A DNA stretch of 64,000 bases from Ypsolopha sequella (Eukaryota; Arthropoda; Insecta; Lepidoptera; Ypsolophidae), in contig OW204001.1 in assembly GCA_934047225.1 (NCBI GenBank), forward strand, positions 13,934,201 to 13,998,200, given 5' to 3'. Below the pieces are notes generated by a model. That model had not been told where the DNA came from, searched no databases, and worked only from the letters and a program-made list of their open reading frames with translations. This document shows, piece by piece, positions 33,439 to 43,896 of this stretch (positions are counted from its first letter, which is position 1; each line of letters starts with the position of its first letter). The translations under genes and the position numbers were made by a program.

Positions 33439-36400
33439 CTATTGAACAACAATATCTACCGGTGACGCACCAAGCTCGGCGGGTATTATAATAGCTTCAA
33501 TAGGAACTGGAGCTGGTAGAGTTGTGGATTCCTCCGGAGCCAAAGTTGCCTCAGCAGTAGTACTAGCATCCTCTACCGGCGGGCTAGTAGTTTCTTCTTC
33601 AACAACGGTATAACCATTGGTAGTTATTGCTGCGGCTTCGGTTTCAGTAGCCGTGTTAAGTTCAGTTTGTGTTTCCGTCACAGCCTCAGTTACGCCATCA
33701 GTAGATAGAGCAGTCTCAGTTGTAACGCCGTCACCGGAACCTTCAGTTTGAGTCTCAGTTAAAAGACTTGTATCAGTTGTTGGGCTAGATTCAATCAAGG
33801 CTGGCTTATTTGGATGGGCTGGGCCTTTGTTACCACCCTGTGGTTGAGATATTGGAACAATAGGTCTAGGATCATTCCCTTGTGCTGGCCTTGCTTCAGG
33901 CTTGAATGATCCAGACTGGGGGCCATTACCCGATGAAGCGTCTCCAGGTGAGCCAACAGTAATAGTTGAGGCATCAGAACCAGGAGCTGAGCCAGCAGGT
34001 GAGTCAGCAGTGACAGGTAAGACATTAGCTGCAGCAGGTGAGCCAGCGCTGACAGGCTTATTTGGACGAGTTGGGCCATTGTTACCACCTTGTGGGGGGG
34101 CTATGGGAACAACTGGTCTAGGAGCATTCCCTTGTGCTGGGCTTGCTTCAGACATGGATGATCCAGACTGAAGGCCATTACCCGATGAAATTGATGAAGC
34201 GTCTCCAGGTGAGCCAACAGTAATAGTTGAAGCATCAGAACTAGGAACTGAGCCAGCAGGTGAGTCAGCAGTGACAGATAAATCATCAGCTGTAGCAGAT
34301 GAGCCAGCACTAACAGATGACGTATCAGTGACTGGGGTGGAGCCACTGATGACAGATGAAGTCTCAGCACCAGTAGCAGAATTAGCGGTGACAGATGCGG
34401 CGTCAGAGCCAGTGGCAACAGATGTGGCGCCAGCACTAGTGGCAGAGTCATTGGTGACAAATGTGGCGTCAGTGCCAGAGGCAGAGTTAGTGGTAGAGTC
34501 AGCAGCAACAGGTGAAGCCTCAACACCAGTGGCAAAGTTAGTGGCAGATGCAGTGTTAGCACCAGTGGCAGAGTCAGTGGTGACCGATGAGATTTCAGCG
34601 CCAGAGGCACTAGCAGCAACAGATGTGGTGTCAGTGCTAGGGGCAGAGCCAGCGGAGACAGATGCGGTGTCAGCACCAGTGGCAGAGTCAGTGATGAGAG
34701 ATGAGGCTTCAGCGCCAGAGGCAGGACTAGTGGTAGAGCCAGCAGCGACAGGTGAAGCCTCAGCATCAGTGCCAGAGCTAGCGGAGACAGGTGAAGTCTC
34801 AGCACCGGTGGCAGAATTAGCGGTGACAGATGCGGCGTTAGAGTCAGGGGAAGATCCAGTGGCAACCGATGTGGTGTCAGAGCCAGAGGACGAGCCAGAG
34901 ACGGCAGATGCGGCGTTAGCAGCAGTGGCAGAGTCAGTGGTGGTAGATGAAGCTCCAGCGTCAGAGGCAGAGCTAGCGGCACCAGATATGGTGTCAGAGT
35001 CAGGGGCAGAGCCAGTGATGACAGATGTAGCGTCAGAACCAGTGGCAGAGCCAGTGATGACAGATGAGGCTTCAGGGCCAGAGGCAGAGCCAGCAGTGGT
35101 AGGTGAAGCCTCAGCACCAGTAGCAGAGTTAGTGGCGACAGGTGCGGCATCAGCACCAGTGGCAGAATCAGTGATGACAGATGAGGCTTCAGGACCAGAG
35201 GCAGAGCCAGCGGTGACAGATGTGGTGTCAGTTCCAGGTGCAGAGCCTGGAGCGGAGCCGGGAGCAGAACCAGTGCCAACAGATGTAGCATCAGTACCAG
35301 ATAGGGCTTCAGCGCCAGAGGCAGAGCTAGTAGTAGAGCCAGCAGTGACAGGTGAAGCTTCAGCACCATTAGCAGAGTTAGTGGCAAAAGATGCGCCATC
35401 AGCACCAGTGGCAGAATCAGTGGTGATAGATGAAACTTCAGTGCCAGAGGCAGAGTTAGCGGTGACAGATGTGGTGTCGGAGCCAGAGGCAGAGCTAGGA
35501 GCAGCAACAGGGGCAGAGCCAGAGGCAAAACCAGTGACAACAGATGAGGTGCCAGTGCTAGAGGAAGAGTCAGTGGCGACAGATGCGGTGTTAGCACCAG
35601 TAGCAGAGTCAGTGATTACAGAAGAGGATTCAGCGCCTGAGGCAGAGCTAGTGGTGACAGATGTGGCATCAGCGACAGGAACAGTGCCAGTGGTTACAGA
35701 TGCAGGACTTCCAGGTCTGTTGACTCCAGTATTGTCTTCATTTACGGGGATTTGTGCATCATTAGAATTTACAACAGTTCCTTGCCCAGCTTCAGACACC
35801 AAAGGTGCCCCAGCATTGACTACGGGAACAGGCTTATTCCAGCTTGGAATTATAGTCGACAACAATTGTACAACAGACTGTAAAAAGGTGCGCTTTTGTT
35901 CGACTACTTCCTTTGCAATACCCACATTCGCAGCCCAAGGTAAAGGCACGCTGTCTAGCAGAGCAGTTTTGTTGTCTAACTTCTGTAGCTTTTCTTCCAA
36001 ATCAGCCTTCAATTGGTTCACACCATCTTCATTAATCTGTGCCAACAAAACATCTCTTAATTCTTCTTGTGCAGTAGCGTTGGCTTGAATATTTTGAATC
36101 AACTGTACCACAGCCTGACGTTTTTCAGTCTTTGTACTCATTGGTGTTAGTCCAAGGTAGTCATTGATTGCTGCCTTCTTTTCCAATTTAGTGCTAAACT
36201 GAGTCAATCCATACTTCTCATAAATATGATTTCTCCAGATGTCTTCTAGCTCAACGGACTGATTTTCTTTTTCTTGAGCTTTTTTAGCAAGCTCCTCTTC
36301 ACGTTTAAGTATTTCTTTCTCTAACTTCTCGAGTTTTTTCTGAGTTTTCTCTTGATACTTGCGCTGTTGTTCTTGCAGTTTTTGCTGTTGTTCAGCGGCT

Positions 36401-36759
36401 TTCTCTTGTCTTTTACGCTGTTCTTCGGCCAGCTTCTTCTGTTGTTCTACAATTTTCTCTTCTTGCTTGCGTTGTTCTTCTTCTAGCTTTTGTTGAAGCT
36501 TGCGTTCTCTTTCTTCTTTTTTACGTAGTTCCTTCTCCCTTTTCTCTAATAGTTTTTGACGCTCCTTTTCGATCTTTTCAAGGCGCTTCTCTTGTTCTTT
36601 TCGGTAATTTTCCTCAGCGGAAGCTACATCTTCCTCAGATTTGTTTTCTTGAGACGGAGCCGACTCCTCGGAGGCGGACCGCGCGTGTCTCGATAACAAG
36701 GCCTTTGAGGCACTTGTTTCGTGAGGTAAATATTTCGCACTAACTAAGCAGAGGCAAAC
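33439..36759 (-). CDS. predicted secreted coiled-coil and Ser/Ala/Thr-repeat protein, exon 2
   Basis: The frame is open from the acceptor CTTTTTTCAG|GTTTGCC (exon base 36759) to TAG at 33441-33439. It starts VCLCLVSA-KYLPHETSASKA, completing a signal peptide begun in exon 1. Counting from the exon 1 Met, residues about 60-185 are a dense Lys/Glu/Gln/Arg coiled coil. A short duplicated element follows at about 190-230 (LEKKAAINDYLGLTPMSTKTE). Residues about 360-900 are imperfect repeats of roughly 10-16 residues such as SSVTTDSATGA. Then come two copies of a Gly/Pro/Asn-rich block (GDASS..GNGPQSGS..PRPIVPI) and a Thr/Glu-rich tail ending PVDIVVQ. The composition suggests an extracellular, possibly O-glycosylated, mucin-like or silk-like structural protein. 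The exact family is not recognised. The repeat also keeps other frames open on both strands. Confidence 0.85.
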   Translation of the reverse strand, partial: VCLCLVSAKYLPHETSASKALLSRHARSASEESAPSQENKSEEDVASAEENYRKEQEKRLEKIEKERQKLLEKREKELRKKEERERKLQQKLEEEQRKQEEKIVEQQKKLAEEQRKRQEKAAEQQQKLQEQQRKYQEKTQKKLEKLEKEILKREEELAKKAQEKENQSVELEDIWRNHIYEKYGLTQFSTKLEKKAAINDYLGLTPMSTKTEKRQAVVQLIQNIQANATAQEELRDVLLAQINEDGVNQLKADLEEKLQKLDNKTALLDSVPLPWAANVGIAKEVVEQKRTFLQSVVQLLSTIIPSWNKPVPVVNAGAPLVSEAGQGTVVNSNDAQIPVNEDNTGVNRPGSPASVTTGTVPVADATSVTTSSASGAESSSVITDSATGANTASVATDSSSSTGTSSVVTGFASGSAPVAAPSSASGSDTTSVTANSASGTEVSSITTDSATGADGASFATNSANGAEASPVTAGSTTSSASGAEALSGTDATSVGTGSAPGSAPGSAPGTDTTSVTAGSASGPEASSVITDSATGADAAPVATNSATGAEASPTTAGSASGPEASSVITGSATGSDATSVITGSAPDSDTISGAASSASDAGASSTTTDSATAANAASAVSGSSSGSDTTSVATGSSPDSNAASVTANSATGAETSPVSASSGTDAEASPVAAGSTTSPASGAEASSLITDSATGADTASVSAGSAPSTDTTSVAASASGAEISSVTTDSATGANTASATNFATGVEASPVAADSTTNSASGTDATFVTNDSATSAGATSVATGSDAASVTANSATGAETSSVISGSTPVTDTSSVSAGSSATADDLSVTADSPAGSVPSSDASTITVGSPGDASSISSGNGLQSGSSMSEASPAQGNAPRPVVPIAPPQGGNNGPTRPNKPVSAGSPAAANVLPVTADSPAGSAPGSDASTITVGSPGDASSGNGPQSGSFKPEARPAQGNDPRPIVPISQPQGGNKGPAHPNKPALIESSPTTDTSLLTETQTEGSGDGVTTETALSTDGVTEAVTETQTELNTATETEAAAITTNGYTVVEEETTSPPVEDASTTAEATLAPEESTTLPAPVPIEAIIIPAELGASPVDIVVQ

Positions 36760-37392
36760 CTGAAAAAAGGATAAAAAGTTATTAATTTATGAAACGAAAA
36801 AAAAGGTATGTTCACTAATTACCATAAATCATATTTATTGAATATCTCTATTTAAAAATTAGAAGAACAATGTTAAGTTGTGCATTTTGCACCGGACTTA
36901 ATTCCATCTCCCAAACTACCCGAATTTTGGGTTTTTGACATCAATTTGGCTATATGCTGCCTCTTTACTCAATCACGGAGAAGGAATAAATGACAGTGAG
37001 GTCATCCCATTTATTAATTCCAATCAAGTAAGCACTAACTTATCATGACTATAATAATTAATAACAAAAAATTATCGATTAAAATACATTATAATATATA
37101 ATGAGGGCGGCGATAATGGCGCGTGTGCAAAAATTGCGAAAGCAGAAAAATCAATAATTTCCGTAGAAAATCCCTCGTAATATCATTTGAAATTTGCTAC
37201 GCTACGGCAGACGTCCAGATATCAAATACTTATACTTCGTTAAAAAAAGTTGTTTCGGAAGTGACGTAGGAACAAGTTCTGAACATGCCGTCCACTCCAT
37301 AGGAGGTGCGAACAAAGAAGTATCCACGTCAAAACCTGGGATGGCTAAGAACATCGTGAAACTTTACAAACGGTAATCAAAATGCTACTTAC
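36760..37392 (-). other. intron of the secreted repeat protein gene
   Basis: This 633-base intron lies between GTAAGT and a polypyrimidine tract plus CAG. It carries a repeat fragment at about 36825-36910 that also occurs at about 29830-29930 (shared core TTGTGCATTTTGCACCGGAC). Nothing else is recognised. Confidence 0.6.
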
Positions 37393-37422
37393 CATTAAAA
37401 ATAATAAGTATATGACCCTCAT
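37393..37422 (-). CDS. predicted secreted coiled-coil and repeat protein, exon 1 (signal peptide)
   Basis: On the - strand an ATG at 37422 opens MRVIYLLFLM and is followed at once by a consensus donor GTAAGT (37392-37387). Spliced in phase 0 to 36759 it gives MRVIYLLFLMVCLCLVSA|KYLPHE, a textbook signal peptide with cleavage expected after VSA. A tiny first exon carrying only the front of a signal peptide is common in insect secreted proteins. The total protein is about 1,116 residues. The start is supported by the donor, the phase and the signal peptide; no transcript was available. Confidence 0.75.
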
Positions 37423-37539
37423 TTCTACGCTTTAGTTTTCAGTTTCTCATGAAATGCGAAATTCGTTCGTAGTTTTCCGTGAAAACTGTTTGTATCGAGC
37501 TCGTTCGTAAGACTTTATGCCGAATTCTGTAGCAGCACG

Positions 37540-37547
37540 CTTTTATA
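37540..37547 (-). promoter_or_regulatory. TATA box of the secreted repeat protein gene
   Basis: TATAAAAG reads on the - strand from 37547 to 37540, about 120 bases upstream of the predicted ATG. This places a start site near 37515 and a 5' UTR of roughly 95 bases. A strong TATA box fits a gene expressed highly in one tissue. No clear TCAGT initiator is visible at the expected place. Confidence 0.5.
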
Positions 37548-37834
37548 CTTTTACGACTAATTGCTGAAGATAAGACACTACTAGATAATAGCTGCCGTCG
37601 AGATAATAGACGAACGAGTAGAGCCTTAACCAAACAAGATGTTTTTGCGATCTCTGAGTCAAAACAAACAATTCATTAGTTAATATACGTAATACTGCAA
37701 TATAGCCATGGAAATACCTACCTAGCACAATAAACAAACGGATGTTTGTCTTTCGCTCCTTTGTGCTGTAATTAGAACGGAAATGGCAGAATACTTGTAA
37801 TAAGTTAATAAAACATTAATTAATATTGACAATT

Positions 37835-38056
37835 GTGTCGATTCGACGCAGCACGATAAGGTTAGTCCTGTCAACTTAGTTAAGTTGTATTACGCCGAAT
37901 CGACACCAATATTGACTATGGTATTATATTTGACAGGACTAACCTTATTTTGAGCGTCCTGTCTTTGTCTTTTCGATACAGAAAGAAAAAGACTGAACAC
38001 TTAAATTAAGTTTAGTACTGTCTAATAAGTTAAATCGTGTTACACCGAATCGACAC
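37835..38056. mobile_element. fold-back MITE, family with TGTCGATT ends, copy 2 with internal rearrangement
   Basis: The outer ends GTGTCGATTCGACGCAGCAC and GTTACACCGAATCGACAC match those at 9093-9250. An extra internal end (GCCGAATCGACACC near 37890) and a repeated GGTTAGTCCTGTCAA segment suggest one copy inserted into or recombined with another. Confidence 0.6.
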
Positions 38057-38099
38057 AACTGTGTCTGTTAATTTTACATGCTATTGTTAAATACTCCTG

Positions 38100-38900
38100 G
38101 TTTTTTAGGGTTCCGTAGCTTAAAAGGAAAAATGGTACCCTTATTTAAGAACACTCGTGTCCGCCCGTCTGTCTGTCACAGAGGTTTTTCTCTAAAACTA
38201 TGTAAAAGTTATTTGAAATTTGGTATAATGTTAGGTCTTGATGACGAGCACATATCTAGCAAATAAATTATTAAAATAAAATTGCCTAAAACGAGAGGTA
38301 AGTTTTGTCTAAAAAAAAGTTTTAATTGATGTATCGTGTTGAGTATGATTTGGAAGAACTTACTTTAAGGATTCTAAAATACATTTTTTTATAATTATTA
38401 AATGTATAATTAGCTTAAAATTTGCTAGAAATAACCGCCCCCCTGACCTCTTATGTTTCTAAAGCTGAAATTTTATATTATGTTAATGAAATATTTTTTA
38501 CAAAATATCGTATATGGGCTTTTTATTTTTTGTATTCTGTACTTTGTAAAAATATAATTACTTAATTAATTATATTAATTATATGTATATCATTTGCTTG
38601 ATGACGACCCCACTGAGAAGTCGAAATATAGCGTTTTTAAAAATATTTAATTTAGTAATTATATCTATACAAAGTACGGAATATAAAAATTTAAATTTTA
38701 TATTTAATTTTTACTTCAGTTTTTGTTGCCAGTGTAATATTTCATTCAATTTGCGCGATTATCATTGCAGTTATCTCGAGCAAATTTTAATACGATTTAA
38801 ATATACATAAATAAAAAGAGTGTAATTTAGTCTATTGACTGCTTACAGAGCATTGGTACAGAACCCTAATTGTTCGAGCGCCACTCGCTCTTGTCTTGTT
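38100..38900 (+). repeat. AGGGTTCCGTA repeat copy
   Basis: It starts TTTTTAGGGTTCCGTAGCTT with a GTCCGCCCGTCTGTCTGTC segment and ends near CGAGCGCCACTCGCTCTTGT, as other copies do. A Penelope-type end with a hammerhead-like motif lies inside it (38598-38632). Confidence 0.45.
38598..38632 (+). ncRNA. hammerhead-like motif, degenerate
   Basis: TTGATGACGAC, a loop, then GTCGAAATATAGC gives core, stem II (GAC/GTC) and GAAA, with T for C at the first core base and a damaged cleavage triplet. Confidence 0.35.
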
Positions 38901-39177
38901 TTTATTTTCTTACCTGTGAAGTATTATGGGCTTGTATAATTTTCTTAATAATGGTCAAGCCACTTCACCTAAAAATAGCACAAATGACCCAATGAGGGGT
39001 CAATATTACTCCCTACAAAATTAATTGGATCGTCTCTCAGAACTTGTCCAACATCCAGGCCTCCTTCTCCAGTTGGCATAGGTTGGCTGAGGTAAAAGTG
39101 AACAGAGGTGCTGTTTTCCTCTAATTATACTACAAGAAGAAGACGAAAAGAGCTTATAAAACAAATAGGGTATATAC

Positions 39178-39450
39178 TGGGAAGTAATTCGGGGGAGAGT
39201 AAGAAGACAGCTCACAGGCAAAAAACCAGGAGGCCCACCGTGCCTGGGACCGATAGATGGCGGTATATCCATCCCTAATAGCCGGGCCTTATATGGAACA
39301 GACTGGTGACGGGCAGTGGCGTCACTGGTGCGAGGGTTCCGGCACCGCGCTCACCAACCCGCCAGCGTGTGTGAGTATGGGCAATTCTTCCAGGACGACC
39401 GCCGGGAGTGGCAAAGTCCTGGAAAAGGCTGATGGAGGAATGGACTGGGT
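39178..39450 (+). mobile_element. LINE 3' end, copy 3
   Basis: Collinear with 26340-26610: GAAGTAATTCGGGGGAGAGT, GGCAAAAAACCAGGAGGCCC, GGGCCTTATATGGAACAGAC, then a diverged tail after GGCAAAGTCCTGGAAAAGGC. Confidence 0.7.
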
Positions 39451-39504
39451 GTTAAGATGAAGTTCCGGATGCTGGAAACTGGCGATAGTATTCGTCCATA
39501 CCAT

Positions 39505-39610
39505 CAACCTTTACAATAGAAACATTTTTTTTTTCAATTTAGTGTGTGTTCTTATTTCTTCAAAGGAACCCTCGAAAGTCTGGCGTTGTTGACGTTATGC
39601 TCAGGTGGGT
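39505..39610 (+). repeat. fragment of the 12690-13120 repeat family
   Basis: GGAACCCTCGAAAGTCTGGC followed by GTTGTTGACGTTATGCTCAGG matches the distal part of 12690-13120. Fragment only. Confidence 0.45.
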
Positions 39611-39724
39611 TAAATTATGAAGCTGTGCCTACTCCCCCCCCCCAACATCTAAAATACCTAGAAAAATATATACCTAGTTGATGCTTGTGATTGTTGGCAC
39701 TTGGTGGAATTAACTATACATATA

Positions 39725-39885
39725 TTATGTTTAAAAAACACTTGTTCTTTTCCACATATAACATACGACTTTATTATGCCTGACCGGTTTCGCTATGCCC
39801 TAGAAAATACTGAACAGCGAAACCGGTCAGGCATAATAAATTGGTATATTATATGTGGAAAATTATAAGTGTTTTTAAACATAAT
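39725..39885. mobile_element. second Penelope-type palindrome (GCGAAACCGGTCAGGC ends)
   Basis: The arms of about 65-70 bases are inverted around 39800-39815. The outer parts AAAAAACACTTGT/AAGTGTTTTTAAA match 30400-30672, and GTTGGCACTTGGTGGAATT (39694-39712) mirrors the right flank of that copy. Confidence 0.5.
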
Positions 39886-40149
39886 CTAGAAATATATTAA
39901 AATGAACCTTCGAAAAATTTAAATTAGACCTCGATCCGAAAAGCATTTTAAATATTCTAAATATTGACCAAGAAATAAAGTATGAATCACTCAATGGCGA
40001 TTCAAAATTGCTCCTAACCAGTTTATTTACCTCTCAATTTGCTTTTCAGCCTTGGAAATACAGAACCTAGTTACATTGAGTAACGAATAGTCATCCTTCA
40101 TCTGTCAAGTTAGATGACTAGGAAGTGAGCACAATTTTACAAGACAATA

Positions 40150-40413
40150 TACAACGTGTAACAGAAAGGTGTACCATATTTGAAGAGATTATTCAGTCAA
40201 TGGTATAGAACAACTTTTACTATGGAGCCAACCCTGAAATCTCAAAAAAAATCTGCTCTTCCATACATTTCGGCCGAGCGGCATTGCATTTTTCTATGAA
40301 ATAGTAAATTTTTTTTTTCGAGGTACGTGTTTTGTTCCATAGTAAAAGTTGTTCTATACCATTGACTGAATAAGCTCTTCAAATATGGTTACACCTTTCT
40401 GTTACACGTTGTA
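40150..40413. mobile_element. Tc1/mariner-type MITE, copy 2 (TACAACGTGTAACAGAAAGG ends)
   Basis: Same family as 1758-1993, with TA at the left edge and TT (one-base change) at the right. Internal segment GGCCGAGCGGCATTGCATTT is retained. Confidence 0.75.
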
Positions 40414-40475
40414 TTATATCTAAACAAAAATTATAAGTGCACTTAAATACGAGTAAGTTTGACTTAGTTTTGCTT

Positions 40476-40527
40476 TTTGAAATGAAATGAAATATGAAAT
40501 GAAATGAAATATGAAATGAAATGAAAA
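40476..40527. repeat. (GAAAT)n microsatellite
   Basis: Repeated GAAAT/GAAATAT units, like the tail at 52620-52675, possibly a LINE tail without its body. Confidence 0.7.
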
Positions 40528-40822
40528 CATATCATGACGGAACTTGTACTCGAATAACTGGTTGTTTATTTCACGATGGCGCGCAAATCAAGCCTTTTGT
40601 CATATGATTTCGTTTCGCACCCATACAAATGCTCGCCGAACTTAGCTCAGGCTAGCGCGTTTCGTGTTTACAATATTTAATTATTTAGGAAGCTATAATA
40701 GACCAACTTAATTAGACCCATTATAGAGACTAATATACCCTTTACATAGAGTTAAATAGATCGTAAGAGTCAAGCAAAGTTGGCCAATGTTAACTGGAAG
40801 TGGAATTTTTTATCATGTTTTT

Positions 40823-41375
40823 AGGGTTCCGTAACCATTTTGTGTGGTGGTACGCAACCCTTTGCGTGCGAGTCCGACTCGCAACTGGCCGGTTTTATTA
40901 TTTTTTATCTTTGGAGATAAAAAATAATAAAAAGTATACTTTTGTACTCTACTCAATACATAAGCTCCAGACATCTTCGCCAATCCTGTGGTGACCTACG
41001 TCTTCTCTTGGGATTCTGTCCTGAGCTGGGTAGGCTAGAATAGCCGGCCCCACACTTTCCACGCACAAAGGTTCAAATAAGAGACTAGGTGCGGAAACCG
41101 AGCCCCCCAAAAGACCTCTAGACAATGACACCCCAAGTCGTAGGATAAGAAAAAAAAATTTGTATGTATGGGACCCCTGAAAAAGAATTTAATTTAAGTA
41201 TTTTATAATGCAATATTCGGTTTTGGGTTCTACACAAAATATCCAAATTTGAAGTCTGTAGCTTATTTCGTCTATGAGCAAGAGACCTGTGCCATATATA
41301 GACTAACGGACAGACGGACAGCAGAGTGACATTAATAGTGCTCCGTTTTATCCTCTAGGTACGGAACCCTAAAAG
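40823..41375. repeat. two short AGGGTTCCGTA-type repeat pieces
   Basis: TTTAGGGTTCCGTAACCATT to GAGTCCGACTCGCAACTGGC at 40823-40900, and ACGGACAGACGGACAGCAGA to GGTACGGAACCCTAAAA at 41300-41375. Between them a 60-codon frame on the - strand has no domain. Confidence 0.5.
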
Positions 41376-42185
41376 ACTATCGATTGTAATAATTATTATT
41401 TCTCTTCCTGTTGCTAAAATCTATTCTTTTACTAAAATTAAATCTATGTCATCCTTTCCACAGCCATCATCGTTGACAGCTCCTTTCCAACCATTGCGCC
41501 CAGCATTTTCCCCACAAAGCTAAATAAAAGTGAAGACCACAATTTGTTACATACGGTTAACTTTTCGTGGCTTGTCTTACTATCGGTAAAATCTTACAAT
41601 GGTAGTAAAATCTTGCTATGGTAGTAAAATCAACTTGCTTTGTTTTTGGCTTTATTTTATATGTTTAACTTTCGATTAAATATTTTTTTTTGTGATCAAC
41701 TCGACATCACGTACAGTCTAAGAAAAGATTGAATCCAAATACTATAATAGTTCGAATAAAACATGTAATGGCCATTTTGCCGAGTTTCCTTTGACCGAAA
41801 TGACTACCGAGTCTCCTGGTCTTTGGCGTGAGTAGCCTCTCATAAACGGGGTGCCAATTTGGTCAAACTTTTTTCTGACCATCACAATTTTGACACCCGA
41901 ATCGTGCCTGAATTATATGAAACGTTTTGTGTCAGGTATCTAACAGTTAAAATATAGTGTAATAACGACTGCAGACATTTTAAATCCCCACATGTTAAAA
42001 TTAAGCCATACCTACACATACGAAAAGATTGGGCCTCAGCAATTTTCTGGCTTCAAGTGTCAAAATATAATTTCACGGGTTCAACAGGCCATAGTCAAAG
42101 ACACAGCACACCGGTCTTTTTTTTTACTTGTGTCATCCCTACCAATTTACCCTTGAAGGACAAAACCTTACCGTATTTAACCTTA
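41376..42185. other. intergenic sequence, no recognised feature
   Basis: Nothing recognised. Confidence 0.4.
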
Positions 42186-42449
42186 TACAACGTGTAACAG
42201 AAAGGTGTAACCATATTTGAAGAGCTTATTCAGTCAATGGCATAGAACAACTTTTACTATGGAAAAAACCCTGTATCTCGAAAAAAAAAAACTTTTTCAT
42301 AGAAAAATTCAATGCCGCTCGGTCGAAATGTATGGAAGGGCAGATTTTTTTTTTGAGATTTCATTTTTGGCTCAATAGTAAAAGTTGTTCTATACCATTG
42401 ACTGAATAAGCTCTTCAAATAAGGTTACACCTTTCTGTTACACCTTGTA
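42186..42449. mobile_element. Tc1/mariner-type MITE, copy 3 (TACAACGTGTAACAGAAAGG ends)
   Basis: Flanked by TA on both sides (42184-42185, 42450-42451). The inner part lies in opposite orientation relative to 40150-40413. Confidence 0.8.
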
Positions 42450-42885
42450 TACAGTGCTACAAGTACATCTTATGGCGCGTGGATTGGTTACGTCCAAAAT
42501 CTGAATTAACGCCGCTACCACAGAAAATTTTGCTACCATACTTCTTGTTTCACAGCTGCGCCCCCCTGTCACTGTCATCCACGTGCAATCAGATCCTTGT
42601 AGCACTACATATACGTGATACGTAGTTTTATCAACCTGTCCAAATAGTACACGTCACATGACAACAACATTATCTTGTGTGTTTACATTCCAGAATTTAA
42701 TGTTCTTTACTGAGCTAACGGAAATGGCAACATTAGCAACATTCTTTTTCTTTTGACAGGTATTTATAAATTTCGTTAAAAAGATATCTCATTAGCAGAT
42801 GTCTGCGAGATCTCATTTAAAATTATATTATTTGTAGGTGAGCCAGGACAAAAACAAAGATTTAGGATGTTGTCTACTTTCATTT

Positions 42886-43160
42886 GACAAACCGCGGTCG
42901 CTCTGTCATTAGGACGCTGGACTCTCAATCTTGAGAACGGGGTTCGAAGCATGCACCCTAAAAAGGGCTTATTTGTACCCGAACTACGGCTTACCCACAG
43001 AATTATAGTTCAGAAATATAATAGAAGTATAATATGTGGCTCACAATAGAAATAATCACGTTGGGACGTTAAAATCTTCGGTGAAAAGAAGGTGTTGCGA
43101 GTGTTGAGTGTTATAGAGACTGTCAACACTCGCAAACACCTCTGTCACCCCTTCTAGTCT
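42886..43160 (+). mobile_element. tRNA-derived SINE-like repeat, + strand
   Basis: The head CGGTCGCTCTGTCATTAGGA to AACGGGGTTCGAAGC looks like degenerate A and B boxes. The body carries GTTGGGACGTTAAAATCTTC and a GGTGTTGCGAGTGTTGA pair, shared with 21780-22085. Confidence 0.5.
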
Positions 43161-43303
43161 AGGAGGCGTTGAGAAAAAATAACTCATTTTGACATGGAAA
43201 TGGTTTGCTTCACTGTTATTTAAATCTAGTTTCAGTTACTTATGTCAACATCTCGCTAGCTACAGCTGTTGCGTTTACCTAGAACGGGTCAAGTATAACT
43301 TAA

Positions 43304-43886
43304 GGCTACGTTTCAAAACGTGTGATCTTCGTGCGAAATTTCACTCGTTTTTAAGAAAGAGACAAAGCTATATACCAGAAAGAGAAAGAAACATCTGGTT
43401 TTGAAACGCTTGCGAGTGATTCCCGTGAGAAAAGCGTTTTGAAACGGTCTGGAGTGACACACGTCAAGTAAATACATAACCTCAAATCAAAATAAATAAA
43501 TTAAGTAAAGTAGCTAAATACCTATTGCTTTTAATATGGATGGCATTGCAACCTTTGCATTTGCAAGCCATAATCCTGTCGAAGCAGTTTCGAAACATTT
43601 TCCCGTATTCGTACGGAAATGTTGAATTCTATTTTCAAAAATTGTCCGAATCCCGCGAAAAATCCGAAATGACAACTGTCAGGCGAATTTTAACGGTACC
43701 CAAACAGAGTTAGAAATCGCACTTGTCAGTGCGATATTCACATTTCCCGAAAGCGTTTCTAAACACTTAGCGCAACTGTCAGGTAACAGTTCGTTTACCC
43801 TCGGTTTCACTCGGGTCGATTTTTGAACGATGCAGGGTAAAATTCGCATCGCTCCGAGTGATAATCACACGTTACGAAACGTACCC
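43304..43886. mobile_element. 583-base piggyBac-type MITE (GG(C/G)TACGTTT ends)
   Basis: TTAA (43300-43303) then GGCTACGTTTCAAAACGTGT at the left; ATCACACGTTACGAAACGTA-CCC then TTAA (43887-43890) at the right. TTAA duplication is the piggyBac hallmark. Interior frames are shadows. Confidence 0.7.
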
Positions 43887-43896
43887 TTAATGTCGT

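Noticed and set aside
34101..35597. A 498-codon Leu-rich open frame on the - strand
   Set aside because: Shifted frame of the same repeat (Leu/Pro/His reading); a composition artefact.
34271..36088. A 605-codon open frame on the + strand opposite the repeat protein
   Set aside because: It lies within the Ser/Ala/Thr repeat region and its acidic Val/Ala/Glu repeats are what the reverse complement of that repeat would give. No separate start context or splice support.
37543..37737. Alternative signal-peptide exon for the repeat protein, ending at GTAGGT near 37717
   Set aside because: The phase needed to join 36759 places a stop codon at the junction and there is no upstream ATG. The exon at 37422-37393 fits in every respect.
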